DNA of 64,000 nt from Schistosoma mansoni (lineage: Eukaryota; Platyhelminthes; Trematoda; Strigeidida; Schistosomatidae): NCBI RefSeq assembly GCF_000237925.1, contig NW_017386007.1:1-64000 (forward strand). Reading direction: 5' to 3'. Every line of letters begins with the position of its first letter. Position 1 is the first letter of the stretch. A program made the translations under genes and the position numbers. Below the pieces are notes generated by a model. The model was given only the letters and a program-made list of their open reading frames with translations. It ran no database searches and was not told where the DNA came from. Of this stretch, positions 13,621 to 36,479 are shown piece after piece.

Positions 13621-14066
13621 GGATTTTCAATACAAATGTTAAGACACTTCTATTGTATGGGTCGGAAACCTGGAGAACTACTAAAGCCATCATTCAGAAG
13701 TTAAAGATGTTTATTAACAGATGTCTACTCAAGATACTTTGAGTCCGATGGCCAGACACTATCAACAACAACCTATTGTGGGAGAGAACAAACCAGATTC
13801 CAGTAGAGGAAGAAATCAGGAAGAAGCACTGGAAGTCGATTGGGCACAATTTGAGGATGTCACCCATTGCATCACAAGGCAAGTCCTCACATGGAATCCT
13901 GAAGGCCACAGGAGAAGAACAAATTACGCCGAGCAATGGAGACAGAAATGAGAAGAATGAACAAAAGCTGGATAGAACTAGAAAAGAAGGCCCAGGACAG
14001 AGTGGGTTGGAGAATGATGGTGGGTAGCATATGCTCCATTGGGAGTAACAGGCGTAAGTAAGTAAG
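13621..14066 (+). mobile_element. RTE LINE 3' end, truncated
   Basis: A 5'-truncated copy of the RTE seen whole at 45.3-48.5 kb. It starts in the TFNTNVKTLLLYGSETWRTT-type region and runs through PVEEEIR, HWKS and [10 protein letters not shown]. It ends exactly at the family 3' tail, GGCGTAAGTAAGTAAG. Frameshifts interrupt the coding sequence. Its sequence matches the 45-kb subfamily (TNQIPVEEE) rather than the subfamily at 19.2 and 23.2 kb. Confidence 0.8.
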
Positions 14067-14734
14067 AGCAAAATTATTAAATGAATCTGAGAAATGGCTT
14101 CTTCTTAGTTTAGAATAAATTTTCTCATTTGGGTTGTACAATCTATGTGAATTTAAATCTCTCCAGTATCTATATCAAATCCTCTCTTTTCATATTTAAC
14201 CAAGCAATGTCAATGAAGACCATTATCTGTGACACATAGTTGAAATATCATTTAGTTATTCAGTCATTAACAAGTATACTGAACAATTTTCTTTTCTCTT
14301 TTGGGACTATAAATGGATTTAGTCACTTCAGTAGAATGTATATACTTGTTTCTTGTTAAATGTTATATTCGTAAACCTTTTCGGCTCTTCACAGTTTGGC
14401 TGGGATACAATCTATGGGATACAATCTAATAATTCATAACCTAACAAATTCGACACAAAATGACACGAAACATCTTTTGATTGATTAATAACACACCTTA
14501 GTTGAAATACTTATCAACGTGGTCAACCACTAAGCTTGGATTAGAATGAATCGTGATCATAGGTATAACTACTTGCATTTCATTATGGTTAAGTCTTCAG
14601 AATCAAGGATCGTTTGACAACTACTCTATATGTTATGGATAATTAATCACTGTTTCGTAAGCCGTTATTAAGAATCTTTTGTTTTGACTTTCAATTTTTA
14701 TGTTTGGAGGTACTGGGAGATATTACTCATTAAA

Positions 14735-15490
14735 ACAACAGACTAAACCTTATTCTTTCAACTGATACTACAAATGCATCCTTTTGAGTCTGAAGTGATT
14801 GTTGATATCGGATACATTTTGGATTTGCATAAAATAATAAACCGAGTGCTTTTATTCACAGTTATGCAATGATCATCATACAACATTAACAGCTTTCAAT
14901 GTCAATTGTTAAATGTTTCTTCAAAATATCACCTACGCAATTATATGGCCATCAATTCGCAGACCCATAAGACATTTGATACTGAAAAAAAGATTTGTTA
15001 CGTAATATTGACATCTTCAATTATCAATGAACAAGTCTCACACACCGAAGTTACATATGGAAGCTAAAATACAATAAAACAATACCTCCAAAAACTGTTG
15101 ACATCGAAAAAGCTTCAATTCCTTCGTGTGATGTGAAAAGAATCTCAGGAAAGTGTATCAAGTACGTGTGGGAACAGCTTGGGTGATACAAAACAGTACC
15201 AAACGAAAAATGTATCCTAGATATTTCTGGTTTATTGAACGAAAGTAGAATAGGATTAAACTACAGTTTTCTTCATGAATAACAGTCATGAAACCTTATC
15301 TTCATAAAGTTATTTAACAAACACTAAACATCGAAGAATGCTGATTAATCTTTCACTTACCACAGTGAAGCATTAATTACTAGAATCTATGTTTAAAATG
15401 ATACCAGTAAGGAATTTGAAACGACACAAACTAGCATTAGTTTCAGTTGAACTAGAACTTTAACAAGACACAAATAATAACTCAATTTTG
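14735..15490 (-). pseudogene. Duplicated, decayed copy of the gene at 43.94-44.96 kb
   Basis: About 740 bp here is a direct, closely matching copy of 44202-44960, 29.5 kb away. On the minus strand it contains counterparts of two exons of that gene: the segment ending STVFG near 15080-15255, and the one starting SKGC near 14785. Differences in the exon part are mostly replacement changes, and the second exon counterpart has in-frame stops, so this copy looks unconstrained. The similarity resumes after a LINE insertion (about 15969-16000, GGGATTGTAATATATTACC). Confidence 0.7.
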
Positions 15491-15975
15491 AAGTACACCG
15501 ACTGGGAGTAGGTTGTAAGAAAGCTAGGGGCGGCCAAACCAAAACGTGACACAAATCCATGAATTCACTGACAACTGGACTGAACCATGTTGGTAGGTGT
15601 AGTCTACCTGGTTGGGATTCGCGAGATGATAGCAATCGATGGTTAGAGACCTTGAATAACATGGCTCAATATCGTTTACAATGACGAAGGTGCATCCACT
15701 CTTTGTGTTCTCTGCCAAATTCTGATCTTCTGAATTCTTCATATACCTTTCTTTTTTCTCTTTCCAAATTTATTTCACTGCATTATACTCCTTCAATAAA
15801 ATATTTAAACCCTAATCTGTCCGATTACTGTTTATACTCTAACTACTTCTACCACTATGGGATTTGAATCGACAACTGCATCTCTGTGTTAATGTGGTAT
15901 GGCAACTCGAAGTGATGTACGTACGTACGTACAAAGTTCTACGTTGTGACTGACTAACTGACTGACTAATATCGA
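15482..15975 (+). mobile_element. LINE-B 3' end inserted in the duplicated segment
   Basis: A 5'-truncated fragment of the second LINE family: degenerate counterparts of the 'WKK.RGG..KTWH...KSLTS.LSHVGRCRLP' C-terminal region, then a 3' UTR with GTACGTACGTAC and a GACTGACTAACTGACTGACT tail. It interrupts homology between this locus and 44.9 kb. CGACTGGGA stands at both junctions (about 15500 and 15963), a plausible 9-bp target-site duplication. Confidence 0.65.
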
Positions 15976-16390
15976 CTGGGATTGTAATATATTACCATAT
16001 TAGAATGTAACATATATGATATAAAACCCATAATAATTTATTTAATATTGTTGAAATAATAAATTAAAAAAAATTGATAAAGAAATATATTGAGTACTGA
16101 TTTGAAGAATCAATTTTATTTTAAGAAAAAGTACCTAGAAACTACTCACACACACACGCACACGCACATTCACATTGATTTATTGATTTGTTAATAAATC
16201 AATAATTATTTTGATCAGTCTCATTGGATAATTGACGTGATTGATTAAAGTATGATTTATAAGGATATGGGATCTGTTGAAAAATAAAAAAAAGAAAAAA
16301 AACATCATTGATAATCAATATAAACATGTTATGTAACTAATGAAGATTATATCAACTATCAGAAGGGGTATTGTGGAGATTTTAGTATTT

Positions 16391-16606
16391 TCATAGTTGA
16401 AAGCGTGAGCCATTTGAAGCTAGACCACCATCGAAAACCTGGAAGCATTGGGCGGCCGTTTCGTCCTATTATGGGACTCCTCAGTGGTAATGCGCATCCA
16501 CGATCCCGCACTCGCGAGATTCGAACCCAGGACCTACCAGTCTCGCACCAGAGCACTTAACCAATTGACCACTGAGCTAGCCGGTATCCAACGGTGTTAA
16601 TGTCTA
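16391..16606 (-). repeat. Second SINE family, with hammerhead-like core
   Basis: A minus-strand SINE closely matching the copy at 13.1 kb over its full length, including the box-B-like GGGTTCGAATCTCGCG and the hammerhead-like module at 16499-16443. CTGAGGA, the stem II GTCC/GGAC pairing and GAAA are intact and the outer stem GCATT/AATGC pairs. The expected cleavage triplet is GCC, as in the 13.1-kb copy. Confidence 0.75.
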
Positions 16607-17149
16607 ACTTCAACTGATCCACAAAGTTGTGTAACCGTTCACCAATTGTCTTCAGTGAGTTGATATCTCATGAAGATTAATTAATATCACTAGCATGTAC
16701 TACAATATCAATCTGTTAAATAAATTACCATTATTAGTAAATCTGAACTGTTGTTGTCCTCGTAATTAAGGATCAACATTTCGTCCTTTTCGGAACTTGG
16801 CAGCTTATTATACTTGTATTTTAGTGTTGATATCCACAATTAAGCTCTAACCTAACACCTTTCTAATCAAAACTTAATAAGTTATTCACTGTGATACTTA
16901 GTCTATATAGCTACTAATTTATTTGGAATAGTTTGTACTTTTCCGTTATCATTGTTAAAGATAATAACTGATTAGTCCTTCCTTATATGCAATGCTCTCG
17001 CAGTACCTAACATGAAGAATATACATCATTGAGAAATGATATGAACAAGATACACATCTTATGTAACTAATGAATCAATAAATTTTCCGTAGAATATAAA
17101 GATCCAATAAATAATCTGTCGGAAGTGTTTTTTAAAAAAAGTCTCTCTG

Positions 17150-17570
17150 TTATATCCTCAAAGAGAATTATGAATGGTAAAGTTTGAGGACTAGTTATGG
17201 ACTAATATGATGCGTATATTTCTTATTGTATAATTGTTAAGTAACTAAACGATTCATATTCGTATCCCTTTTATTATAAGCTATATTTTGATCTATGAAC
17301 TATTATTATACGATTTACCATTCTTGAGTTATCCCCAGTTTATTAATTACTGCCTCCCACATTCACAGCCACATTTGGCCAAATCTTGTACAAACGTTGT
17401 CTCTTATTTTATGGTACGATGTGGTCAGTTTGTTTGGTGTATAAACTCAGTATGTTTGTGAATAATGAATCATATTGCAGAGGCTGTTATTAGTGTTTTG
17501 GACTTAACTGGCTGAACTACACAAAAAGCAGGACTAATAGGTACTCTGAACTGCTTAAACAGGCTTCGTG
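17150..17570. repeat. Left arm of a large inverted repeat
   Basis: About 400 bp that reappears in reverse complement at 18385-18765. Clear anchors are GAGGCTGTTATTAGTGTT with GGACTTAACTGG (17479-17512), matched by CCAGTTAAGTCC with AACACTAATAACAGCCTC (18409-18440), and TTCATATTCGTATCCCTTTT (17252-17271). The spacer is about 815 bp. No long open frame lies in the arms, so the element type is unknown. Confidence 0.75.
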
Positions 17571-18062
17571 TGTCATTGGTCCAATCCATAAATCACTGCT
17601 CTCTAATAGGTGGGTACAAGATAATAATAATTGCCGATCCACAAAATATAACAATTGGCGGACACACGTTATAACATTCCCAAAATGGTTGAATATTATT
17701 CTGATGAAGTAAAAAAGTATGAACCATAATTGAGATTACATAACTGTCTAAAGAGAAGTATCCTGATATGTAGGTATTTATAAGTGATATAAATATACTT
17801 TTTTAAAACTTTTATTTATGCACTCACATTTAGGAGGATGCTTCATTTAACTTAAAGTACCGGCTAAAAAAAACCTTGGGTTGAAGTAATCCACAATATT
17901 TTACTGTCTAATTACGTGTTGTACCTTGCATTTTCAATGATCATTTCTTTACCTTAATAAATAAGTGTTGAATATTGAAGTGTTTGAGCCTCTCTTAGTC
18001 ATTTCCCAATCATCAATACAATAATGACGTACAAAGTAATCAATGACGTTTAATCTTGTTGA

Positions 18063-18180
18063 AGTCAGTCGGTCAGCTACAACGTTGAACCAGGCACATA
18101 TATGCATTGGTCCAAGTTGTCATACCTCGTTAGCGTAACACGATGAACAGCAAATTAATAAAAGTAGTTACTCCAATAGA
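18063..18180 (-). repeat. LINE 3'-end-like fragment, minus strand
   Basis: The reverse complement matches 372-475: CAACTTGGACCAATGCATAT, GTGCCTGGTTCAACGTTGTAG and a GCTGACCGACTGACTTC end. It lies in the spacer of the large inverted repeat. Confidence 0.45.
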
Positions 18181-18384
18181 AGTAGTATATAAAACATTGT
18201 GTATGAGGATATAATACAGGACGAATTATTTCAAAGAAAGAAGGGTATAAAATGATTTGTTATATCGATTGAGTGCGTGCACAGTTTATATATGACGTGA
18301 TAAGACCGCCAATTAGAGAGGAGTGAATTATCGATCAGAGCAATGATACAAAAAAGTCGTACGAGCAGTCTTGAGTATTTATCA

Positions 18385-18765
18385 GTCCTGCTTTCTGCCT
18401 AGCCCAACCAGTTAAGTCCAGAACACTAATAACAGCCTCTGCAATATGATTCATTATTCACAAACATACTGGGTTTATATATCAAACAGATTGCCCATAT
18501 CGTACCATAAAATAGAACATAACATTTGTACAAGATTCAGCCAAATGTGTCTGTGAATAAGGGGGACAGTAATTAATGAGCTACGGATAACTCAAGAATG
18601 GTAAATCGTGTAATAATAGTCTATAGGTCAAAATAAAGTTTATAATAAGAGGGATACGAATATGATTAGGTTAGTTACTTAAAAATTATACAATAGGAAA
18701 TATACGGATCATATTGGTCCATAACTAGTTCTCAATAGTTACCATTTATAAATCTCCATGGGATA
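18385..18765. repeat. Right arm of a large inverted repeat
   Basis: The reverse-complement partner of 17150-17570, with small indels and scattered substitutions. The outer end matches near GAATGGTAAAGTTTGAGG on the left and CTCAATAGTTACCATTTA on the right. Confidence 0.75.
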
Positions 18766-18789
18766 CAATATAATTCTAATCTCATAGTT

Positions 18790-19090
18790 TAAGAAAAAAT
18801 AAAGAGTGTGTACACCTACGCCATTGTGATCCAATCTGAGCTATGTCACACAGAGTCTCTAACCATTGGTTACGATAGTCACTCAGGTACCAACCAAGTA
18901 GTCTGCATCAACCAACATGGCTCAGATTAGAAGTTAATGACTTCAAGCACTGATGCCACTTTTTGGTTTGGCCGATCCTAACTCTTTTCCAACCATTCCC
19001 TACACTAGTCAGCATGGGGCATCGTTGTAATTAGTGTTCAGGCATACGTAACACGTCGCCAACTTTGTCTAAGCTCTACTAAAGTTTATT
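18790..19090 (-). mobile_element. LINE-B 3' region, degenerate
   Basis: The minus-strand counterpart of the LINE-B C-terminal region and 3' UTR. It shares ordered blocks with 25360-25620: GTCTCTAACCA..GGTTRCGATAGTC, CCAACCA.GTAGTCTGCA, ATGGCTCAG, TTGGCCG and GGCATACGTAACAC. No intact frame remains. Confidence 0.6.
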
Positions 19091-19189
19091 TGTTATTTAT
19101 TCCTTTTTAATCCATCCGATCATTCATATTTTTTATATTTTATCATTTAAAATTGACGAGAACTGGTGCTTTCAACGTGGTATGGTCGC

Positions 19190-19504
19190 CGGCTTTTTAT
19201 GGGAGAGGAGAAACCAGCTTCCAGCTGAAGAGGAAATTAGAAAAAGACGTTGGAAGTGGATCGGACATACATTAAGGAAATCACTAATGTGCATCACGAC
19301 TCAATCCCTAACTTGGAATCCGGAAGGGAAGCGGAAAAGAGGAAGGCCAAAGAACTCACTACGCCGGGAAATAGAAGTCGATATGAAAAGGATGAATAGC
19401 AACTGGAAAGAATTGGAAAGGAAGGCTCAGGACAGAGTTGGATGGAGAATGCTGGTGAGCGGCCTATGCTCCTCGACGAGGGGTTACAGGCGTAAGTAAG
19501 TAAG
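19190..19504 (+). mobile_element. RTE LINE 3' end, second subfamily
   Basis: A 5'-truncated RTE end with an open frame of about 100 codons, from [18 protein letters not shown] to the stop. It ends in the GGCGTAAGTAAGTAAG tail. Diagnostic residues ([20 protein letters not shown]) match the 23.2-kb copy and differ from the 45-kb element ([19 protein letters not shown]). Confidence 0.8.
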
Positions 19505-19957
19505 TATTTAAAATTGACACAGTAAACTGACATTGATATACAAGTTTCTCCAGAGTTTCCATTAATTATTAAACAATCAATTAAGTGATATTTATCCATT
19601 TTGATTAGATTGATGCCACTTTATTCCAAAAACAAAATCTGTCAACTATATAGCGGCTTGTATGAACATTGAGGCTACCTGTTCCTGTCATTTAAATATT
19701 TCAACAACTTATATAACTTTGTTCATTTTAACACATCATTATGGCTATTAATCGCGTAATCTATTCAGGTATGTTTTTTTAGGAAAACCATAAAACCTTT
19801 CGTTGTATAAGTTACAAAAGGCTCAATCAGAGATATTGTAGTTGCTGGCGGTGAGAAGAATGTACTTTATTTAGATGTTGATTGATTGGACTGCTAACAT
19901 CTAACTGGCAATCACTCTAATATTTATCATCACGATCGATCAACAAGTAAGAAATAG

Positions 19958-20157
19958 NNNNNNNNNNNNNNNNNNNNNNNNNNNNNNNNNNNNNNNNNNN
20001 NNNNNNNNNNNNNNNNNNNNNNNNNNNNNNNNNNNNNNNNNNNNNNNNNNNNNNNNNNNNNNNNNNNNNNNNNNNNNNNNNNNNNNNNNNNNNNNNNNNN
20101 NNNNNNNNNNNNNNNNNNNNNNNNNNNNNNNNNNNNNNNNNNNNNNNNNNNNNNNNN
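19958..20157. other. Assembly gap (200 N)
   Basis: Exactly 200 N. The same length as the gap at 30572-30771 suggests a fixed-size placeholder, so the true distance is unknown. The right flank begins directly with an inverted repeat. Confidence 0.95.
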
Positions 20158-20263
20158 GTTAGGACTGCAACTGGTCAGTCTCGAATTGGTATATGTGCAC
20201 ACTGTGCGTATTGCCTCGATATAGCCTTAATTCAATTAGAGACTGACCAGTTGCAGTCCTAAC
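20158..20263. repeat. Perfect 25-nt inverted repeat next to the gap
   Basis: The arm at 20158-20182 (GTTAGGACTGCAACTGGTCA then GTCTC) is the exact reverse complement of 20239-20263. The spacer is 56 nt. Degenerate forms of the same ends flank the Sm-alpha-like element at 32.8-33.15 kb, so this is part of that repeat family. Confidence 0.8.
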
Positions 20264-20515
20264 ACATCGATAGGAAGATTCAAATAAACAATATTAAATG
20301 AATTTAAACTTCACCCCATCGCACAAGCAAGTGGCTATCAGGACTCAGTGACCGAGTGAATAACGCGATGGCGTTTGAAGCGAAAGTTACTGGGTTCGAG
20401 TGCCAGAGTGAACATCAACTCTGTGATGGAGGTACATCGAGCTGACGAGTCCTAAATAGGACGAAACGCGCTTCCTGGATTCCACTGGTAGCCACTATCC
20501 ATCTCTGCTTACAAT
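20264..20515 (+). repeat. Sm-alpha-like SINE with hammerhead ribozyme
   Basis: It contains a tRNA-like promoter region (GTGGCTATCAGGACTCAGTG near 20331 and box-B-like GGGTTCGAGTGCC at 20393-20405). The conserved GTGAACATCAACTCTG follows, then a hammerhead module and the tail ACTGGTAGCCACTATCCATC. This matches the known organisation of Sm-alpha SINE-like repeats of Schistosoma, which carry hammerhead ribozymes. Boundaries are approximate. Confidence 0.75.
20434..20483 (+). ncRNA. Hammerhead ribozyme (Sm-alpha type), possibly active
   Basis: The core CTGACGA (20442-20448) fits CUGANGA. Stem II GTCC (20449-20452) pairs with GGAC (20459-20462). GAAA is intact (20463-20466). The cleavage triplet is TTC (20472-20474), which satisfies NUH, although the family form is GTC. 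Stem I ATCGAG/CTGGAT has one mismatch. The sequence therefore retains all core motifs but may be weakened. Activity is inference. Confidence 0.75.
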
Positions 20516-20726
20516 ACATTTTTGACTATAAATAAGAAAAGATTACATATGAATAATTAAGCGTATTGTATAGTTTATAATGTTGATAGAAAACCATATA
20601 TCATGAACTTTCTTTACTTAAATTCCCTAGTAATTCATTTCATATTTAGAATTGTGAAAAAGAATTTGTTTTAATTAATTGTTTCAATGTTCTGTGAATT
20701 AATAAGTAAAAGATGTGTGTTCATAA

Positions 20727-21257
20727 AATGCCCTGGTACGGCTGAGAGTGAGGAGAGTCAGATCTCTTTCTCTCGAAATGCTCTCGCATGAACATGCGTA
20801 TACAGCCACTGCTACGGGAGTCCAACTCATTGTCTTTTCGTAGCAGGATTGTTGTTCACGAAACTGAGAGGACGAAAAGCGAATGTCCGGTGCTTCAACT
20901 GGGTTGGTGGATATGGAGGATCCACCTAGAGGAGTTGGAAAACCCTGATTTCAAACCAATGGTACACATGGGCTCCAGGATCCTTAGGGAACAAATGTTG
21001 TATAAACCTATTGTTGGTCACCGGCTATAATGGGACTGCATCTACTAACGTTGCTCCACTATTTTGTGGATTAGACGTTTATGTCAAAGGCTCTGGGTGT
21101 GTCCTCCTTCCAAGAGAACCACTTTCTTCGGTTTGGGCGTCCGAGCAATATCACAGCTCTCACACGAATCAATGACAACTACTAATGGCATCATTGTTAT
21201 TATGTGGCGCATATATATTTGGTGTCCCATTGTACTAATGTTTATTTGTTCAATTAA
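20727..21257 (+). repeat. (AAAT)-tailed retroposon, about 520 bp
   Basis: A plus-strand copy of a family seen eight times here. It starts ATGCCCTGGTACGGC..GAGAGT and has the interior CCGGTGCTTCAAC(T/C)GGGTTGGTGGA, AAACCAATGGTACACATGGG and GTTGCTCCAC. Its 3' end is decayed. The frame running [20 protein letters not shown] recurs in other copies. Confidence 0.7.
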
Positions 21258-21424
21258 TAATTTGAAAAAAATGTTTTGAAATGAAAGATAAATAAGTAAC
21301 ATTTAGAAGCTCAGTGTCATATATACTGACTTTAAAAAACTTCTTCCTTTCCAAAACATGATCATAAAAAAAAACTAAACCAAAACATAGCAATTTTTCA
21401 TTTGTAAACGTGTTATTGCGGTGT

Positions 21425-21770
21425 GGTCTACTTATACCCACATAAGTAGTATATGGTGATAGTCAGACATAGAATGTATTTTGGCAGAAGATCGATAAGG
21501 AAAGAACAGGAACGAAGCGCAATCGGTTCGAAAATGCATGAAAAACGAAATCAGAGAAGACGGATTATTATTTGCAGATGGAACAGTTAAGATTGAGACA
21601 ACTGATTGTTAATTTACAAATTAATTGTTTGCTGTATGGTTATCAGATATTAGTGAGGTAGTCTGTAATTTGTGCCTAAATACATTTGATTGTCTCCAAT
21701 CGGTGTTCTTATTCACTACATTATAACTGTTATAATTTCTCCTTATTACGACCCAGCTAAACCTATTGCT
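21425..21770 (+). repeat. Dispersed repeat R (unidentified)
   Basis: It begins GTGGTCTACTTATACCCACA and contains GAATGTATTTTGGCAGAAGA, AAAATGCATGAA and GATGGAACAGTTAAGATTGA. The first half recurs at 30385-30571, where it runs into the second assembly gap. The later part (AGTCTGTAATTTGTGCCTAA) recurs at 24407-24480. The element class is not recognised. Confidence 0.6.
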
Positions 21771-22014
21771 TAGTATTCTTGGACACCAATACGTTCGACA
21801 AGTCCCCAAATAAAAACACTGTTGAACAGGGAAGAAATTATATTCCGAAAAAAAACAAGAATAGATGGAAGTAAGAAACGCAATAAGAAATACGTTGGTA
21901 TATTTATAGTTTTTATATGAGAAGATTTTAAAGTTTTCTCCAAGCATCGACTAGAGTTGATTGGATAAGAATTAGCCAACTAGCGTGCAGCAACACAACC
22001 GTGTATGAAAAATG

Positions 22015-22534
22015 CTTTAATCCAATCTGGAACTCAAAACAATTGTCAACCAATACCAAGATCAGAATTTTCAATACAAATGTCAAGACAGTTCTACTAT
22101 ATGGGGCGGAAACCTGGAGAACTACGAAAGCCATCATCCAGAAGATAAAGGTGCTTATTAACAGTTGATTTCGCAAGATACTTCGGATCCGTTGGCCAGA
22201 CACTATCAGCAACAAGTTACTGTGGGAGAGAACAAACCAGATTCCAGTGGAGGAAGAAATCAGGAAGAAGCACTAGAAGTGGATAGGACATACATTGAGG
22301 AAATAACCCAACTGCGTCACAAGGCAAGTCCTCACATGGAATCCTGAAGGCCACAGGAGAAGAGGAAGACCAAAGAACACATTAGGCTGAGAAATGGAGA
22401 CAGACATGAGAAGAATGAAAAAGAATTGGATAGAACTAGAAAGGAAGACCCAGGACAGAGTGGGTTGGAGAATGCTGTTCGACAGCCTATGCTCCATTTC
22501 GAGTAACAGGTGTAATTAAGTAAGTAAGTAAGCT
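22015..22534 (+). mobile_element. RTE LINE 3' end, truncated
   Basis: It runs from the region corresponding to '[20 protein letters not shown]' through [20 protein letters not shown] and the post-RT C-terminus. It ends in the TAAG-type tail (GTGTAATTAAGTAAGTAAGT). Several frame changes occur. It belongs to the same subfamily as the 13.6- and 45-kb copies. Confidence 0.8.
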
Positions 22535-22793
22535 CTAAAATCAATAGGAATAACGTATGTTTGATCCAGTATTGTACGTTCTAACAACCATTACATGCTC
22601 CAAACTTACAGGAAACCATCCATTTACCAATACGTTCAATGTTGTTGTACAAGCAGTTTTAGTTATACTTTAATGATTAGTTCTAGAAATATTAAATCAA
22701 GATTGAAGAATTTCTACCCATGAACCTAAACTAACCAGACCTCAACATATAATTTTACAGAATCATTTGCAAAAAAATGATGTTCACTCTTAC

Positions 22794-35678
<12,885 letters not shown>

Positions 35679-35719
35679 ACTATTTGTATTACCACCGAGT
35701 AAGTTTAACTGCCTATGTG

Positions 35720-36240
35720 ATTTATTTAAACAATTCAGTATCCAATGTACCTAAGATTCGTGAACCAACCGGCTATTTCGATTTTACTCTTGGATTTAAT
35801 ATATGATTCAATTAATTTGGTATCAAGCATTGTGACCAATCTAGGCACAACTGTTTGGGAAATAAATGTCTTGGGCTAAATTTAATGCGCTTTAACTGTG
35901 GAAACGAGATTTCAAAATAGTTAACTGGTTCGTTGAATACTGGAAAATTTTAGAATCCCAATAGGAATGACAAGGTGGAATTCTAAGGCAGTAACAGATC
36001 ACAGTGTCACATAAATTTAATCAGATCTTCACACCTACTCAATCCTTAATACTGGTTTCACTGGCTTTAGGATTCTCGATTAGAAAAGCCTTATGAGCAA
36101 CAAAGCCGTCAAGCCCTAAAACCTCCGGTATTTTTCCGCTATTTAATTTGTATGTTCACTTATGAAATCAGTTAGGACGTACGGCAGAGTATTTGGTGGT
36201 TGAGTGAAATCCTTTTTTTGGTGAACGGTCGCTCAGAATC
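35720..36240. other. No exon recognised upstream of the rod
   Basis: The lamin-like head exon should lie at or beyond this stretch on the minus strand. I found no convincing Ser/Thr/Pro-rich frame with a donor here. Confidence 0.3.
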
Positions 36241-36245
36241 GTGGA

Positions 36246-36475
36246 TTGGTTGAAGTTAGACATTGACACCGTTGGATGCCGGCCAGCTCAGTGGTCTATC
36301 GGTTAAGTGCTCTGGCTCGAGACTGCTAGGTCCTGGGTTCGAATCTCGCGAGTGCGGGATCGTGGATGCGCACTGCTGAGGGGTCCCATAGTAGGACGAA
36401 ACGGCCTTCCAGTGCTTCCAGGTTTTCGATGGTGGTCTAGGTTCAATTGACTCATGATTTCAAATATAAATTCCT
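36246..36475 (+). repeat. Second SINE family, best-preserved copy
   Basis: The full layout in sense orientation: a tRNA-like head (GCCAGCTCAGTGGTCTATCG from 36281, TTAAGTGCTCTGGCTCGAGA), box-B-like GGGTTCGAATCTC (36335-36347), a GCGGGATCGTGGATGC linker, the hammerhead-like module and the tail GTGGTCTAGGTTCAATTGAC then TCATGA. A and B boxes imply RNA polymerase III origin. This is the reference copy for the family in this window. Confidence 0.8.
36370..36415 (+). ncRNA. Hammerhead-like ribozyme motif in second SINE family
   Basis: Stem I GCACTG (36370-36375) pairs perfectly with CAGTGC (36410-36415). CTGAGGG (36376-36382) is the CUGANGA core with its last base changed. GTCC and GGAC (36394-36397) form stem II. 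GAAA is at 36398-36401, a short GC-rich stem III (CGGCC) follows and the cleavage triplet is TTC. The layout is that of a type I hammerhead with minimal stem III. The G for A change in the core should reduce or abolish activity. Confidence 0.65.
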
Positions 36476-36479
36476 TTTG

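Noticed and set aside
15914-15930. GTACGTAC-type microsatellite as an independent feature
   Set aside because: It recurs at 24778 and 25138 in the same place of the LINE-B 3' UTR, so it belongs to that element.
36281-36365. tRNA-like sequence with A and B boxes
   Set aside because: It is the head of a dispersed SINE repeated throughout the window. The arms do not fold into an intact cloverleaf, so it is not called a tRNA gene.
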